A stretch of DNA of 38,907 nt from Mediterranea sp. (in: CFB group bacteria) (GCA_031262385.1 JAISHU010000076.1:1-38907), one strand, 5' to 3'; positions 10,548-21,086 are shown, counted from the first letter of the stretch. Numbers and translations: made by a program. The notes: generated from the letters alone by a model not told the origin.

Positions 10548-10643
10548 TTTACCGTACGACCTACGTCGTACGAGCGTCCGACCAACGTCGTACGGTCGTC
10601 CAGCCAACGTCGTACGGTCGTCCGACGTTGGTCGGACGGTAAA
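10548..10643. repeat. Nested palindromic/tandem repeat (outer 14-bp arms, inner 16-bp arms, 20-bp direct repeat with 22-bp period)
   Basis: TTTACCGTACGACC ... GGTCGGACGGTAAA; GTCCGACCAACGTCGT ... CCGACGTTGGTCGGAC; CCAACGTCGTACGGTCGTCC at 10582 and 10604. Confidence 0.9.
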
Positions 10644-10788
10644 CAGAATAAGCTGTAAGGATAATCACAGAAGAAAAAAAAGTAATAAACAACTGATCGA
10701 CAACTCCGTTACGCTTTTAGCGTGCAACCTTTCCTTTGCTTGAGGAGAAGTTTGAGATACTACTGTCAACCAAAAACAGGACGACACA

Positions 10789-11262
10789 CTATACCAGCCC
10801 TGTGATGAAGTAGTAAACAAACACTATGCAGACCGCAAACTTCAGCAAGGTACTCAGCACAAAGCCCACCAGCGTACCTACTCCGGCACGTATGGCTTCG
10901 TAGTGACGGCTACCGCCCAACAGTTCGCCTGCCACCGCTCCCAAGAAGGTTCCCAGCAAAATACCTACGATTCCGAAAGGCAATCCCAGCAACAAACCTA
11001 TCACCGAGCCAATGGCTCCCCAACGGCTGCCTCCCCAACGTTTTACCCCCCAAATGGGCAGCAGATAATCAAGTACGGTAACGGCAATGGTGACAAGTGC
11101 GGTAATCAGCAGAAAGTTGCCTGTATAATCGGTCATACCGGTAGCATAAGCACACAACAAACCTAAGTAACACAACGGAGGTCCTGCCAAAGCCGGCAGA
11201 AAACATCCCGCCAGTCCCAGCAACATCAATACACAGCCTGCTATAATCCAAAATATCTCCAT
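10789..11262 (-). CDS. DUF456 family membrane protein
   Basis: Glycine-rich hydrophobic helices, LPFGIVGILLGTFLGAVAGELLGG. Confidence 0.8.
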   Translation of the reverse strand: MEIFWIIAGCVLMLLGLAGCFLPALAGPPLCYLGLLCAYATGMTDYTGNFLLITALVTIAVTVLDYLLPIWGVKRWGGSRWGAIGSVIGLLLGLPFGIVGILLGTFLGAVAGELLGGSRHYEAIRAGVGTLVGFVLSTLLKFAVCIVFVYYFITGLV

Positions 11263-11477
11263 AACGGGACAAAGATAAATATTAAACAGTAGGAAATGAA
11301 TAAGAAGCCGTTTCTAAATCTATGAGCTTCGCGGTATAATCCACAACAAATCATTCATCTTTTTCTTGCATAATTGTAATGTTTGCTATATTTGCACCGT
11401 AAAGTTACATATATACCAATAATTTTATTCTTATTAACCTTTATAATTTTAGCTAACAAACTATTAATACTACATTT

Positions 11478-12209
11478 ATGAAAACTCCTTTTGCTGCATT
11501 GTTTTTACTCTGCTGTTCTTCATGGCTATCTGCACAGACTAGAACAGATACAATCGTAACCAATTTTAATCTTCTGGAACAAATTCCACAAGAGAAACTC
11601 TATTTGCATCTTGACAAGCCTTATTATGGCGCAGGAGAGAATATCTGGATGAAAGGCTATTTAGTAAATGTTCTGCAACCTTGCCCCATCAATATTTCCC
11701 ACTATATGGAAAAAGGACAGACCATCGGCGGGCATATCAAAGGCTTCTTCGGCAGCAACATAAAGAAAGGTGCTATCAGTATTGTAGCCCCAAGACTACC
11801 GGGCGTCACCATACAGAATAGCAACGAAATACATATCCGCAACAACACCCAAGCGGCACTGATTGTCATTAACGATGTGGCATACCAGAATGATGCCGAT
11901 ATGCTGAAAGATATCCCGTCCTCTGATATAGAGAACCTCAGTATGTTGCGCGACAACGATGCAATCATATTCGGTTCGCAAGGAGCCGGAGGAGCCATTG
12001 TCGTTCAACTCAAAGAAGGGAAAAATATGCCTGCCTCGGCACCACCGGGCATACTGCTGTACACCCCTCTGGGTTATTGCGATAATGTGGAGTTCTACTG
12101 TCCCGCCTACTACACCCCCGACAGCCATTCGCCCGAAGAGATTGTGATAGAAGGAATTGACAAAAAAGGGAAGGCGTGCAGGATAACAAAGACCATAAAC
12201 GGATTATAA
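11478..12209 (+). CDS. Short MG2/TonB-plug-like protein, apparently internally deleted
   Basis: N-terminal EKLYLHLDKPYYGAGENIWMKGYLVN followed closely by TonB-plug-like VNDVAYQNDADMLKDIPSSDIENLSMLRDNDAIIFGSQGAGGAIVVQLKEG. Confidence 0.6.
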   Translation: MKTPFAALFLLCCSSWLSAQTRTDTIVTNFNLLEQIPQEKLYLHLDKPYYGAGENIWMKGYLVNVLQPCPINISHYMEKGQTIGGHIKGFFGSNIKKGAISIVAPRLPGVTIQNSNEIHIRNNTQAALIVINDVAYQNDADMLKDIPSSDIENLSMLRDNDAIIFGSQGAGGAIVVQLKEGKNMPASAPPGILLYTPLGYCDNVEFYCPAYYTPDSHSPEEIVIEGIDKKGKACRITKTINGL

Positions 12210-12282
12210 CATAAAAACATTTATTATGAGAAAAAGTATCACGCCATCCGCATACGATGAAGATGGTCAACTCATCAGAAAG

Positions 12283-12945
12283 ATGAAAAAGCTATTATTA
12301 CTTTTGGCTACCATTATTGGTTTTGTGCCTGTTTACGGACAATACTTCCCCGTAGACACAGTGGAATTGAATGCTGCGTATAGGGACCTTGCGGAAAACC
12401 CGAATACACCTCAACGGCAAAAACGATTCTTTGATGCCTTCCCCAACACATGGAAGGAGTTTGCAATGACTTATCAGTTCCTTCCATTTGCTGATTACGA
12501 TTTAGACATGTACTACCATGCTGCCAAACATATTGAAGTTTTGGGCAATAGGGTGACGCTACTCCCCGATTCTGTATACTGCAAAAAACTGGTGAAGATA
12601 GCCATCGGGGCTACTCTTGATGCCGATGCGCCAATTTATTTCCAATCGTTACTTCATCAAACCATGCACAAAAAGCGGGATGCCATGTTTCGGGAAGTCA
12701 TGGCATATCCCAAGGGCTTTCAGTCTATGTTCTGGCAATTCTATTGGAGTAGTATTTGTCGGTCGCAGCCGCTTGAGCAAGAATATAAAGATCTGCGAAA
12801 GCTTACCTCCGATACATATCCCGAAGCGATAACCATCATGGATGCAGCTTTCTCTAATTTTTACGATGGAGTTTGGCTAATGGGAGACTTGTCTGTCGAC
12901 AAACAAAAAGTAGAAAGAACACATTCCGCTTCATCAATCCACTAA
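12283..12945 (+). CDS. Hypothetical secreted protein
   Basis: Signal peptide MKKLLLLLATIIGFVPVYGQ at an internal ATG; follows the 11478 ORF. Confidence 0.6.
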   Translation: MKKLLLLLATIIGFVPVYGQYFPVDTVELNAAYRDLAENPNTPQRQKRFFDAFPNTWKEFAMTYQFLPFADYDLDMYYHAAKHIEVLGNRVTLLPDSVYCKKLVKIAIGATLDADAPIYFQSLLHQTMHKKRDAMFREVMAYPKGFQSMFWQFYWSSICRSQPLEQEYKDLRKLTSDTYPEAITIMDAAFSNFYDGVWLMGDLSVDKQKVERTHSASSIH

Positions 12946-12981
12946 GAAATCCTTGATTATACCAACCTATTTGATATCCGC

Positions 12982-13578
12982 CTAAAAATCAGCGTTGCGG
13001 GAACGAATCAGGTTCATAAACTCTTCGCGGGTTTTGGCTTGATTGAACACACCGGTAAAATCGGACGTGGTGGTAATGGAGTTTTGTTTTTCTACACCCC
13101 GCATCTGCATACACATGTGCTTCGCTTCGATAACAACCATAACGCCCAACGGATTGAGCGTTTCCTGAATGCACTCTTTGATTTGCAGCGTCATGCGTTC
13201 TTGCACTTGCAATCGGTGCGAAAAAATATCCACCACACGGGCAATCTTACTCAGTCCGGTGATGTAGCCGTTAGGAATGTAGCCCACGTGGGCTTTGCCG
13301 TAGAAAGGCAACATGTGATGTTCGCAGAGCGAAAAGAAATCAATGTCTTTTACAATCACCATTTGGCGATAGTCCTCTTGAAACTTTGCCGAGCGCAACA
13401 CGGCTTGCGGATCCATGTGGTAGCCTTTGGTGAGTTCGAGCATTGCTTTAGACACACGCTTGGGAGTTTTTACCAGTCCCTCGCGCGAGGAATCTTCGCC
13501 CAACAGGGTAATAATTTGCTGATAATGGTTTTGAAGTTCGTCCAGCAAGGGCGAAGCAATTTCGTCTTTTTCCGACAT
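12982..13578 (-). CDS. folE: GTP cyclohydrolase I FolE
   Basis: [22 protein letters not shown] and HMCMQMRGV motifs. Confidence 0.97.
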   Translation of the reverse strand: MSEKDEIASPLLDELQNHYQQIITLLGEDSSREGLVKTPKRVSKAMLELTKGYHMDPQAVLRSAKFQEDYRQMVIVKDIDFFSLCEHHMLPFYGKAHVGYIPNGYITGLSKIARVVDIFSHRLQVQERMTLQIKECIQETLNPLGVMVVIEAKHMCMQMRGVEKQNSITTTSDFTGVFNQAKTREEFMNLIRSRNADF

Positions 13579-13592
13579 GATTGAATGTAACT

Positions 13593-14048
13593 TTACAGGG
13601 GTATATTGATTTGGTCTTTCACAATTGCCACCTCTTTAAATCCGCCCGCCAAACGTAATCGGCGCATAGCGGCATCGGCTTCTTCGATGCTGACAAAGTC
13701 GCCTACGCGACATATCCAGCGCGGAGAGATAAAGGTGGTGTAGATAGACAGTTCGGGGAAATTCGATTGGATGCGTGCAGCAATGGAGTGGGCTTCGTTC
13801 TTTGCCACCCCGGTGTTATTGCCGGCATATACTTGGATACGATAACCTGCCACTTTAAGCACGGCTTGCTTTCCGTCGGCTCCGGCAGAGAGTGCAGTAC
13901 CCACCAATGCCGCAATGCGTGCATCTTGGTGAATGGTAACTTTGCCTTGTCCGGACACAGGTTGTTCCAGACTTCTAAGGATGTTGTTTTGCGCCACCGC
14001 ACCGGTAGCGCAAAACAAACATGCTATAAGGAATAAAACCGGCTTCAT
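13593..14048 (-). CDS. SPOR domain-containing exported protein
   Basis: Signal peptide; [12 protein letters not shown]...[33 protein letters not shown]-like repeat. Confidence 0.85.
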   Translation of the reverse strand: MKPVLFLIACLFCATGAVAQNNILRSLEQPVSGQGKVTIHQDARIAALVGTALSAGADGKQAVLKVAGYRIQVYAGNNTGVAKNEAHSIAARIQSNFPELSIYTTFISPRWICRVGDFVSIEEADAAMRRLRLAGGFKEVAIVKDQINIPL

Positions 14049-14060
14049 ACGAAGTGTCGA

Positions 14061-14816
14061 TTATTTAAATGCGTCGATAATGCCTTTGAAGTCGGCAATG
14101 GTCAGCGCAGCTCCGCCAATCAGACCGCCGTCAACGTCGGGGTTGACAAAGAGTTCTTTGGCATTGGAGGGCTTGCAACTTCCGCCGTATAAAATAGAGC
14201 AGTCATCGGCAATCTCTTTACCGTATTTGTCAGCCACCAGCGAGCGGATATAAGCGTGTATCTCTTGTGCTTGGGCAGGCGTCGCGGTTTTGCCGGTTCC
14301 GATAGCCCATACCGGTTCGTAAGCCAGAATGATTTTGCTGAAATCTTCGGCAGAAAGCGAGAATACCGATGCCATTTGAGCAGCCACCACTTCGTTTTGC
14401 TTGCCGGCTTCGCGTTCTTCGAGCACTTCGCCAATGCAGAAGATAGGTACCAAACCGTTGGCAAGCGCCAGTTTGACTTTCTCTTCGAGCATAGCCACCG
14501 TCTCACCATAATATGCACGACGTTCGGAGTGTCCCAGTATCACATACGTTGCTCCGGTAGAAGCCACCATAGCGGCAGACACTTCGCCGGTGTAGGCACC
14601 CGATACCTTATCGGCACAATTCTCGGCACCCACGCCAATTTTGGCGGGAGCTACCAACGGAGCTACCGAAGCCAAATGGATAAACGGAGTACAAATCACT
14701 ACGTCGCAATGAGGAGCATCGGCGGTAAGTGCGTCATTCAGCTCTTTTGCAAAAGAAATGCCCTCGCAGAGGGTCTTGTTCATTTTCCAGTTTCCTGCAA
14801 CAATGTTTTTTCTCAT
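14061..14816 (-). CDS. tpiA: Triosephosphate isomerase
   Basis: [51 protein letters not shown]. Confidence 0.98.
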   Translation of the reverse strand: MRKNIVAGNWKMNKTLCEGISFAKELNDALTADAPHCDVVICTPFIHLASVAPLVAPAKIGVGAENCADKVSGAYTGEVSAAMVASTGATYVILGHSERRAYYGETVAMLEEKVKLALANGLVPIFCIGEVLEEREAGKQNEVVAAQMASVFSLSAEDFSKIILAYEPVWAIGTGKTATPAQAQEIHAYIRSLVADKYGKEIADDCSILYGGSCKPSNAKELFVNPDVDGGLIGGAALTIADFKGIIDAFK

Positions 14817-15958
14817 TTTTGTTTCGTTTTATTGATTAAAGGAATTAATAATCTGTCGATGCCAATTACCAGTAGGAAAGGGATGATGAGCCACAACAGT
14901 ACATAACCGATGGTGTACCAGTCGTTCCCCGTCTTCAATTGTCCGATAGGAAGTTTATCCAGCCGGTCGGTCAGCACATATTCGTCGGGCAAACGGTTGT
15001 CGCTCCATTTATTCAGGATGATGCCCCCTTTCAGCAGCACTAATCCCGGATTGGAACGTATCAGGGTCTTCAGCATGATGTCGTCCGCCGAACAAAAGGG
15101 ATATTCCGCACCGGTGCGGTCGCGCCACAGCTCTATCTGTTCGGGCGAAGAAGCGGTCAGAGCGTAAAAGCCATATCCGTGCTCCACGCTGTAGTCGTAT
15201 ATCTCGTTGATTAAGTCGATATTGCCGTCGTCTGCCTCTTCGATGTGGTGTCCTATGAGCAAGAAGGTATAGCCGGATGCGGTGAGCACGTCAGTTGTCA
15301 CATCGTCGCCTTGCCGAAGGTCGGTGAGATAGAAGTCTTGATAATCGGGTTTCATACTGTCGACTGCCGCCTTCAGATCGGTACCTATCTTATAAGGACG
15401 GAAATCCAGTATGGGAAGTGCGTACAAGCAATACGAGGAGAGCAAAAGTATAAAGAGTATGGTGTAGGTAGATGCCAGCCAAGCCGTCTTCGCCGAGACA
15501 TAACGGGTAAGCAGTTTGCCGTAGCGGTAAAGAACGGCGGCAGCCGCCAGCAGTACCACGTTTTTAAAGAAGGTTTCCCAATTGGTGAGCACCAGTGCAT
15601 CGCCAAAGCAACCGCAATCGTGTACGGGATTGGTGATAGCCAAAAAGAGTGTGAAAGGAGTCATCACTCCCATAAAGACAAGGGTGGCTGTAGTAGTGAA
15701 GCGCCGGCGAATGCCGAAAAGCATGTAAATGCCAATGGTAAACTCGAATGCAGAGAGCAGAACGGCACCTATGATTACCGGTAAGGAAGAGAACCAGCCG
15801 GACATGCCGAACGATGTCAGGTAGTCTTGCATTTTATAGAAGGACCCCAAAGGGTCGACAGCTTTCACAAAACCCGAGAAGAGGAATGTTGCCGCAACAA
15901 GGAAACGACATATGTTTACCCCTACAATCTTCAAGATATGTTTTTGCTTGTTATCCAA
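14813..15958 (-). CDS. BT_3928-type protein: DoxX/MauE-like membrane domain with thioredoxin-like C-terminus
   Basis: TM helices with VHDCGCFGD motif; periplasmic-type C-terminal domain; overlaps tpiA by 4 bp. Confidence 0.75.
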   Translation of the reverse strand: MDNKQKHILKIVGVNICRFLVAATFLFSGFVKAVDPLGSFYKMQDYLTSFGMSGWFSSLPVIIGAVLLSAFEFTIGIYMLFGIRRRFTTTATLVFMGVMTPFTLFLAITNPVHDCGCFGDALVLTNWETFFKNVVLLAAAAVLYRYGKLLTRYVSAKTAWLASTYTILFILLLSSYCLYALPILDFRPYKIGTDLKAAVDSMKPDYQDFYLTDLRQGDDVTTDVLTASGYTFLLIGHHIEEADDGNIDLINEIYDYSVEHGYGFYALTASSPEQIELWRDRTGAEYPFCSADDIMLKTLIRSNPGLVLLKGGIILNKWSDNRLPDEYVLTDRLDKLPIGQLKTGNDWYTIGYVLLWLIIPFLLVIGIDRLLIPLINKTKQK

Positions 15959-16493
15959 ACTCTATCTTTATTAAACCGAATACGGCATAGTTGATGATGT
16001 CCATATAGTTGGCATCCACGCCTTCGGACACCAAAGTCTTTCCGCCCAACTCCTCAATCTGTTTGGTGCGGTATATCTTTGTCAATATCAAGTCGGTGTA
16101 CGAGCTGATGCGCATGTAACGCCAAGCTTCGTCGTAATCGTGATTCTTGGCAAGCATCAATTCCAGCGACATTTTGGCGTACTTATCGTACAGTTCCAAG
16201 GCTGTGTCGTTGTTCATATCCACCTCGTCCCGGTATCCTTTTTCTAATTGTATCAGTCCCACGATGCCGTAGTTCACCAGCGCGATGAAGCAGGAGCGGA
16301 TGTCTTCGTCCTCCACCAAGGTGACTTCCTTGGTTTCAATGCTGCGAATACGTTTGGCTTTGATAAAGAGTTGGTCGGTCACCGAGGCCGGACGCAGAAT
16401 GCGCCATGCCGCACCATAATCGTGTAGTTTTTTGGCAAACAAATCACGACAAAGAGCGACAACTTGTTCGAATTGTTGCTTAGTATCTTTCAT
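15951..16493 (-). CDS. DUF1599 domain-containing protein
   Basis: Two repeats of KLHDYGAAWRILRPASVTDQLFIKAKRIRSIE / KNHDYDEAWRYMRISSYTDLILTKIYRTKQIE. Confidence 0.85.
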   Translation of the reverse strand: MKDTKQQFEQVVALCRDLFAKKLHDYGAAWRILRPASVTDQLFIKAKRIRSIETKEVTLVEDEDIRSCFIALVNYGIVGLIQLEKGYRDEVDMNNDTALELYDKYAKMSLELMLAKNHDYDEAWRYMRISSYTDLILTKIYRTKQIEELGGKTLVSEGVDANYMDIINYAVFGLIKIEFG

Positions 16494-16544
16494 TTTCTTT
16501 ACGAATAGGTCGCAAAGGTATGAATATTTGAAGAATAAAGAAAA

Positions 16545-17417
16545 TTAGGAGCAGCGCAATACTTGTCCCGGACGCAAAATGGTCTTCCTTGTGATGCGGT
16601 TCAACTGACAAAGCTTGTCAACGGATACACCTTGACGGGCTGCAATGCGCGACAATGAATCGCCTTTCTTCACTTTGTAGTATAGTCCGGTTCCCGATGC
16701 TACGCTTCCTGCCGTCTTTCCGGCATTCTTTGCTTTCACAAACGTGTAGCTGTCGGCTACGATGTCTTGACGGGTAAAGTCGAACATGAGAGCGGGATTG
16801 ATAGGTATGCCCAAGAAGCGGGTTTCGAAGTGGAGGTGCGAACCGGTAGAACGTCCGGTGTTACCACCCAAGCCGATAGCTTCGCCGGCTTTTACTTCCT
16901 GATTGACTTTGACGATTTGCTTGGAGAGGTGTCCGTAAACGGTTTCCAGCCCGTTCTCGTGACGGACGACTATGTATCTTCCATAACCGCGTCGTCCTTG
17001 ATTCTTTACGATGCGTACTTTCCCGTCGAAGGCCGAACGAATGGTATCACCAACGGCAACCTTTATGTCCAGTCCGTAGTGCATGCGGCGGCGACGGGGA
17101 CGGTAGCCGAAAACATCGTTTATCTTCATATTGGAGGTGGGCATGCAGAAACCGGTCAGGTCAAACTGATAGCTATCGGGAACAATCACGTCATTATAAG
17201 CTTGCACACGGTCGTTATTCCAGCTCGGATAGATGTCTTCTTTTTGAGAAGCCAACAGCTCCAACTGAATTTGCGTTTGCAACGCCAGCGAGTCTACACT
17301 TTTAAGTTTTCGATCTATGGGAGCTTGTCGGGCTATTAAATCTTGCGCCGAAACAGCGACACAGCACATGGCTGCCGTTGCGATGCAAAGAATAGTTTTT
17401 ATCGGAGAATATATCAT
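16545..17417 (-). CDS. M23 family peptidase with C-terminal LysM
   Basis: HYGLDIKVAVGD, GSHLHFETRF; YKVKKGDSLSRIAARQGVSVDKLCQLN LysM. Confidence 0.93.
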   Translation of the reverse strand: MIYSPIKTILCIATAAMCCVAVSAQDLIARQAPIDRKLKSVDSLALQTQIQLELLASQKEDIYPSWNNDRVQAYNDVIVPDSYQFDLTGFCMPTSNMKINDVFGYRPRRRRMHYGLDIKVAVGDTIRSAFDGKVRIVKNQGRRGYGRYIVVRHENGLETVYGHLSKQIVKVNQEVKAGEAIGLGGNTGRSTGSHLHFETRFLGIPINPALMFDFTRQDIVADSYTFVKAKNAGKTAGSVASGTGLYYKVKKGDSLSRIAARQGVSVDKLCQLNRITRKTILRPGQVLRCS

Positions 17418-17608
17418 AAATTCAATCTTTTTTTATTTAAAAAGTCCTCAAAGATAGCGCACTTTCAGGAGAAAGGGCGAATACATTAATCATTTTTCAG
17501 ACAATAAGGTGGTAAAAAGTCACAATCAATCCACTTAAAAAGCCGATAAACAGGGAGATACGGAAGTTTTTATGTTTTACAACACAAAAGCGAATAAAAT
17601 ACTATAAT

Positions 17609-19705
17609 TTAACTTATTGCCGCCCAATTAATGTTGCTTTTTCGAAGAGCTTTGAGTTGCCTCCACAACACTTCGTTCTCGGGTAGCGTGCTTGTGGGGT
17701 CGGTATCAACCACCTTTTGAGCAATGCCGCGGACATACTGAAGCAATTGTCCGTCGCGGGCTATGTCGGCTATCTTCAGGTCGAAGGCAACGCCGCACTG
17801 TTGCGTTCCCTCCAAATCGCCCGGACCGCGCATCTTCAAATCGGCTTCGGCTATTTCAAAGCCGTCGTTGGTGCGGGTCATTATCTCCAACCGCTTACGG
17901 GTCTCTTCGCCCAGTTTAAATCCGGTGACAAGAATACAGTACGACTGGTCGGCGCCCCGCCCCACCCGTCCGCGCAACTGATGTAATTGCGACAGTCCGA
18001 AGCGTTCGGCGTTCTCTATCACCATTACCGAAGCGTTGGGTACGTTCACACCGACTTCTATCACGGTGGTGGCGACTAATATTTGCGCCTCACCCGACAC
18101 GAAGAGTTGCATCTGCGCATCCTTTTCGGCTACTTTCATCTTGCCGTGCACTTTCACCACACGGCAGTCGGGAAACTCTTCGGTGATATGCAGATAACCC
18201 TCTTCCAAGTTATTGAGGTCTATCTTTTCGCTCTCTTTGATAAGCGGGTAAACAATGTAAACCTGCCTGCCTATGGCTATCTCTTTGCGGATAAACCCGT
18301 AGAGAGTCTTGCGGCGTGCTTCGTATTGATGTTGCGTAACAATGGGCTTGCGACCGGGCGGTAATTCGTCGATGACCGATACATCCAAATCGCCATAGAG
18401 TGTCATTGCCAAGGTGCGCGGTATCGGCGTCGCCGTCATCACCAGTACGTGCGGAGGCTGAATGTTTTTGTTCCAGAGGCGGGCACGTTGTGCCACTCCG
18501 AAACGGTGCTGTTCGTCTATCACCACCAGCCCCAGCGAGGAGAAATTTACGGTGTCTTCTATAACCGCGTGCGTACCTATTAATATATGCACCTCTTTGG
18601 TGAGCAAGCCTTTCAGGATAGCTTCGCGTTTTTTTCCTTTTACGGAACCCGTGAGCAATTCCACTCTGACGTTCATGCCGTGCAGCAACCCGCTAATGGT
18701 TTCGTAGTGTTGGTTTGCCAATATTTCGGTGGGTGCCATTAGGCAAGCCTGATAACCGTTGTCGAGCGCCATAAGCATACTCATCAGCGCGACAAGGGTT
18801 TTGCCGCTGCCCACATCACCTTGTAGCAGGCGGTTCATTTGGCGTCCGCTGCCCACGTCGTTGCGTATCTCGCGCAACACCCGCTTCTGCGCACCGGTAA
18901 GTTCAAAAGGAAGGTTCTGCGAATAGAACGTATTGAAGATGTCGCCCACCGTGCGAAACAGATAACCGCGATATTTGCGCTGACGGTCTTTGGCATAGCG
19001 CAGAATATTGAGTTGTATATAGAAAAGTTCCTCGAACTTCAAACGGTATTGCGCCCGTCGCAACAAATCGGGATTGGTGGGGAAGTGGATGTTGATAAGT
19101 GCTTCGGTGAGCGGCATCAGGTGATGCTCGGCAAGAATGGTCGGCGAAAGTGTTTCGGGCAACGGTTCTTTGAGTTGTCCCACCACCGTTTGCATCATCT
19201 TTTCGATAGCGTGCGAGTTGAGGAAGCTGCGCTTCATCTTCTCGGTGGTGTTGTAGTAAGGCTGCAACCCCATTGTTGTGGGTTTCACGTCGGTAGTTTC
19301 GTCAATGTCGGGGTGTGCAAGGTTGATGCGTCCGCCAAACACGGTCGGCTTACCGAATATCAGATACTCTTTGTGGAGTTTGTATTTGTTGGTAACGTAC
19401 TTTATCCCCTGAAACCACACCAAGTCCACGATGCCCGTACCGTCGGAGAAATGGGCAACCAGTCGTCGTCCTCTGCCTTCGCCGAATGTCTCGAAGGAGA
19501 GGATTTCACCCTTTAACTGGATATAAGGCATATTGCCGTCAATCTCGCGAACGACGTAGATATGGCTACGGTCTACATATTTATAGGGGAAATAGTATAG
19601 CAGGTCGTGCAGAGAGAAGATGCCCAACTCTTTGTTGAGCATCGACGCCCGCTGGGGACCTACGCCCGTCAGGTATTTTATGTCGCGTGTAGATAAGTCG
19701 AACAT
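17609..19705 (-). CDS. recG: ATP-dependent DNA helicase RecG
   Basis: RLLQGDVGSGKT, IDEQHRFG, ATPIPRTLA, HQLRGRVGRG. Confidence 0.98.
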   Translation of the reverse strand: MFDLSTRDIKYLTGVGPQRASMLNKELGIFSLHDLLYYFPYKYVDRSHIYVVREIDGNMPYIQLKGEILSFETFGEGRGRRLVAHFSDGTGIVDLVWFQGIKYVTNKYKLHKEYLIFGKPTVFGGRINLAHPDIDETTDVKPTTMGLQPYYNTTEKMKRSFLNSHAIEKMMQTVVGQLKEPLPETLSPTILAEHHLMPLTEALINIHFPTNPDLLRRAQYRLKFEELFYIQLNILRYAKDRQRKYRGYLFRTVGDIFNTFYSQNLPFELTGAQKRVLREIRNDVGSGRQMNRLLQGDVGSGKTLVALMSMLMALDNGYQACLMAPTEILANQHYETISGLLHGMNVRVELLTGSVKGKKREAILKGLLTKEVHILIGTHAVIEDTVNFSSLGLVVIDEQHRFGVAQRARLWNKNIQPPHVLVMTATPIPRTLAMTLYGDLDVSVIDELPPGRKPIVTQHQYEARRKTLYGFIRKEIAIGRQVYIVYPLIKESEKIDLNNLEEGYLHITEEFPDCRVVKVHGKMKVAEKDAQMQLFVSGEAQILVATTVIEVGVNVPNASVMVIENAERFGLSQLHQLRGRVGRGADQSYCILVTGFKLGEETRKRLEIMTRTNDGFEIAEADLKMRGPGDLEGTQQCGVAFDLKIADIARDGQLLQYVRGIAQKVVDTDPTSTLPENEVLWRQLKALRKSNINWAAIS

Positions 19706-20257
19706 TTAGCCTACTACACACATACCTTCTTTAAGTTCCTGTGCTTTCTCTTTGCTTACCCACGATTCCACAATCAGCAGAGCAAAGTCCATAGCCGCAC
19801 CCGGTCCGCGACCGGTAATGATGTTGCCGTCTTTCACCGCCTGCTTGCCGGTGATTTCGGCACCTTCCAGATATGGTTCGAAGCCCGGATAACAAGTGGC
19901 TTTGCGTCCTTTGAGCAATCCCAGTTTGCCCAACACCATCGGTGCTGCACAGATAGCGGCAATGGGTTTGTCATCTTTGGCAAAGCGTAGAAGCAATTTG
20001 CGCAGAGGTTCGCTCTCGCCCAAGGTAGCGGCACCGGGCATTCCGCCGGGTAACAGCACCAGTCCGGCATCGTAGAAGTCGCAGTTCGCTATGTTTTTAT
20101 CGCACAGCACCGGCACATCGTGTGCACCGGTAACAATTTCATTGGGAGTTACCGAAATCATTTGTACGGTCAGTCCTGCCCGTTTCAATACGTCTACAGC
20201 CGTAAAAGCTTCAATCTCTTCGAAGCCGTCGGCAAAGAATACATAAACAGTTCCCAT
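19706..20257 (-). CDS. DJ-1/PfpI family protein
   Basis: VYVFFADGFEEIEAFTAVDVLKRAG and AICAAPMVLG nucleophile elbow. Confidence 0.93.
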   Translation of the reverse strand: MGTVYVFFADGFEEIEAFTAVDVLKRAGLTVQMISVTPNEIVTGAHDVPVLCDKNIANCDFYDAGLVLLPGGMPGAATLGESEPLRKLLLRFAKDDKPIAAICAAPMVLGKLGLLKGRKATCYPGFEPYLEGAEITGKQAVKDGNIITGRGPGAAMDFALLIVESWVSKEKAQELKEGMCVVG

Positions 20258-20273
20258 AAATTGAGGTATTTAA

Positions 20274-21086
20274 TTATTTTAGTTTAAAGTAATATGTAAT
20301 TGTCCCGGTTTGGTTATTCATCCCCGTTACAGCATTGAATCTGGCTTTTTTCGCTGCATCTTCCGCCGCTTTACGTAACGCAGAATTTACCGTATTTGTT
20401 TGGCGATTGATGCTTGTAGCAATTACATATCCGGCAGGATTTACTGTGATAGTTACCACCACTCGTCCTTCATCCTGCACGGTATAATCAGGCTGTGGCA
20501 ATCCTCCTTCCCCCAGCGAGCGTCCGCCAAGTTCGAACGTGCCGTAGCCGCCGCTGCCTGCGGATGATCCGTCGGGCACATTCCCTTGTACACTTCCTTG
20601 GATACCCGTTCCCTCGGTCGTTCCTTTGTCGCCCATTTGAGCACCTTTACCAAAAGCACCGACTACACGCTTACGGGCAGCTTCTTCGGCTTCACGTCGT
20701 TCGCGTTCCGCCTTCTCCTCCGCCAGCCGCTTTTCTTCCGCCGCTATTTCGGCTTCGCTCTTTTCGGGTTTCTTCACCTCGGGTTTCTTGGTTTCCACCT
20801 TGGGCTTCAGAGCTACGGTTTCTTCTTCGTCTTGGGTGATAATCTCTTGCGGGGCAACCTCTTCCACCTTCGGAGCTACCTCTTGCGGCATCACATCCAC
20901 CTTTACCAGCGAGGGGTCGGCAAAGCCCGAAGCATTGGGAACTGCACCCAGCATCACGGGTACACCCTCTTCTTGCTCTTGCTGTGGCGGGGTAAAGCCA
21001 AGCAAGAACAATAGCAGCAACACTACCACGTGTACCAATACGGCGCCGGTGCCGCCTATAAGTTTGCCTTTCTCCTTCTGGTTCAT
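20274..21086 (-). CDS. TonB family energy transducer
   Basis: N-terminal TM, KPE/AEE-rich linker, C-terminal GRVVVTITVNPAGYVIATSINRQTNTVNSALRKAAEDAAKKARFN. Confidence 0.88.
   Translation of the reverse strand: MNQKEKGKLIGGTGAVLVHVVVLLLLFLLGFTPPQQEQEEGVPVMLGAVPNASGFADPSLVKVDVMPQEVAPKVEEVAPQEIITQDEEETVALKPKVETKKPEVKKPEKSEAEIAAEEKRLAEEKAERERREAEEAARKRVVGAFGKGAQMGDKGTTEGTGIQGSVQGNVPDGSSAGSGGYGTFELGGRSLGEGGLPQPDYTVQDEGRVVVTITVNPAGYVIATSINRQTNTVNSALRKAAEDAAKKARFNAVTGMNNQTGTITYYFKLK

Noticed and set aside
10498-10743. 81-aa ORF with RRTSVRPTSYGRPANVVRSSDVGRT repeats
   Set aside because: Translation of the palindromic DNA repeat; no signal peptide or domain, so treated as spurious.
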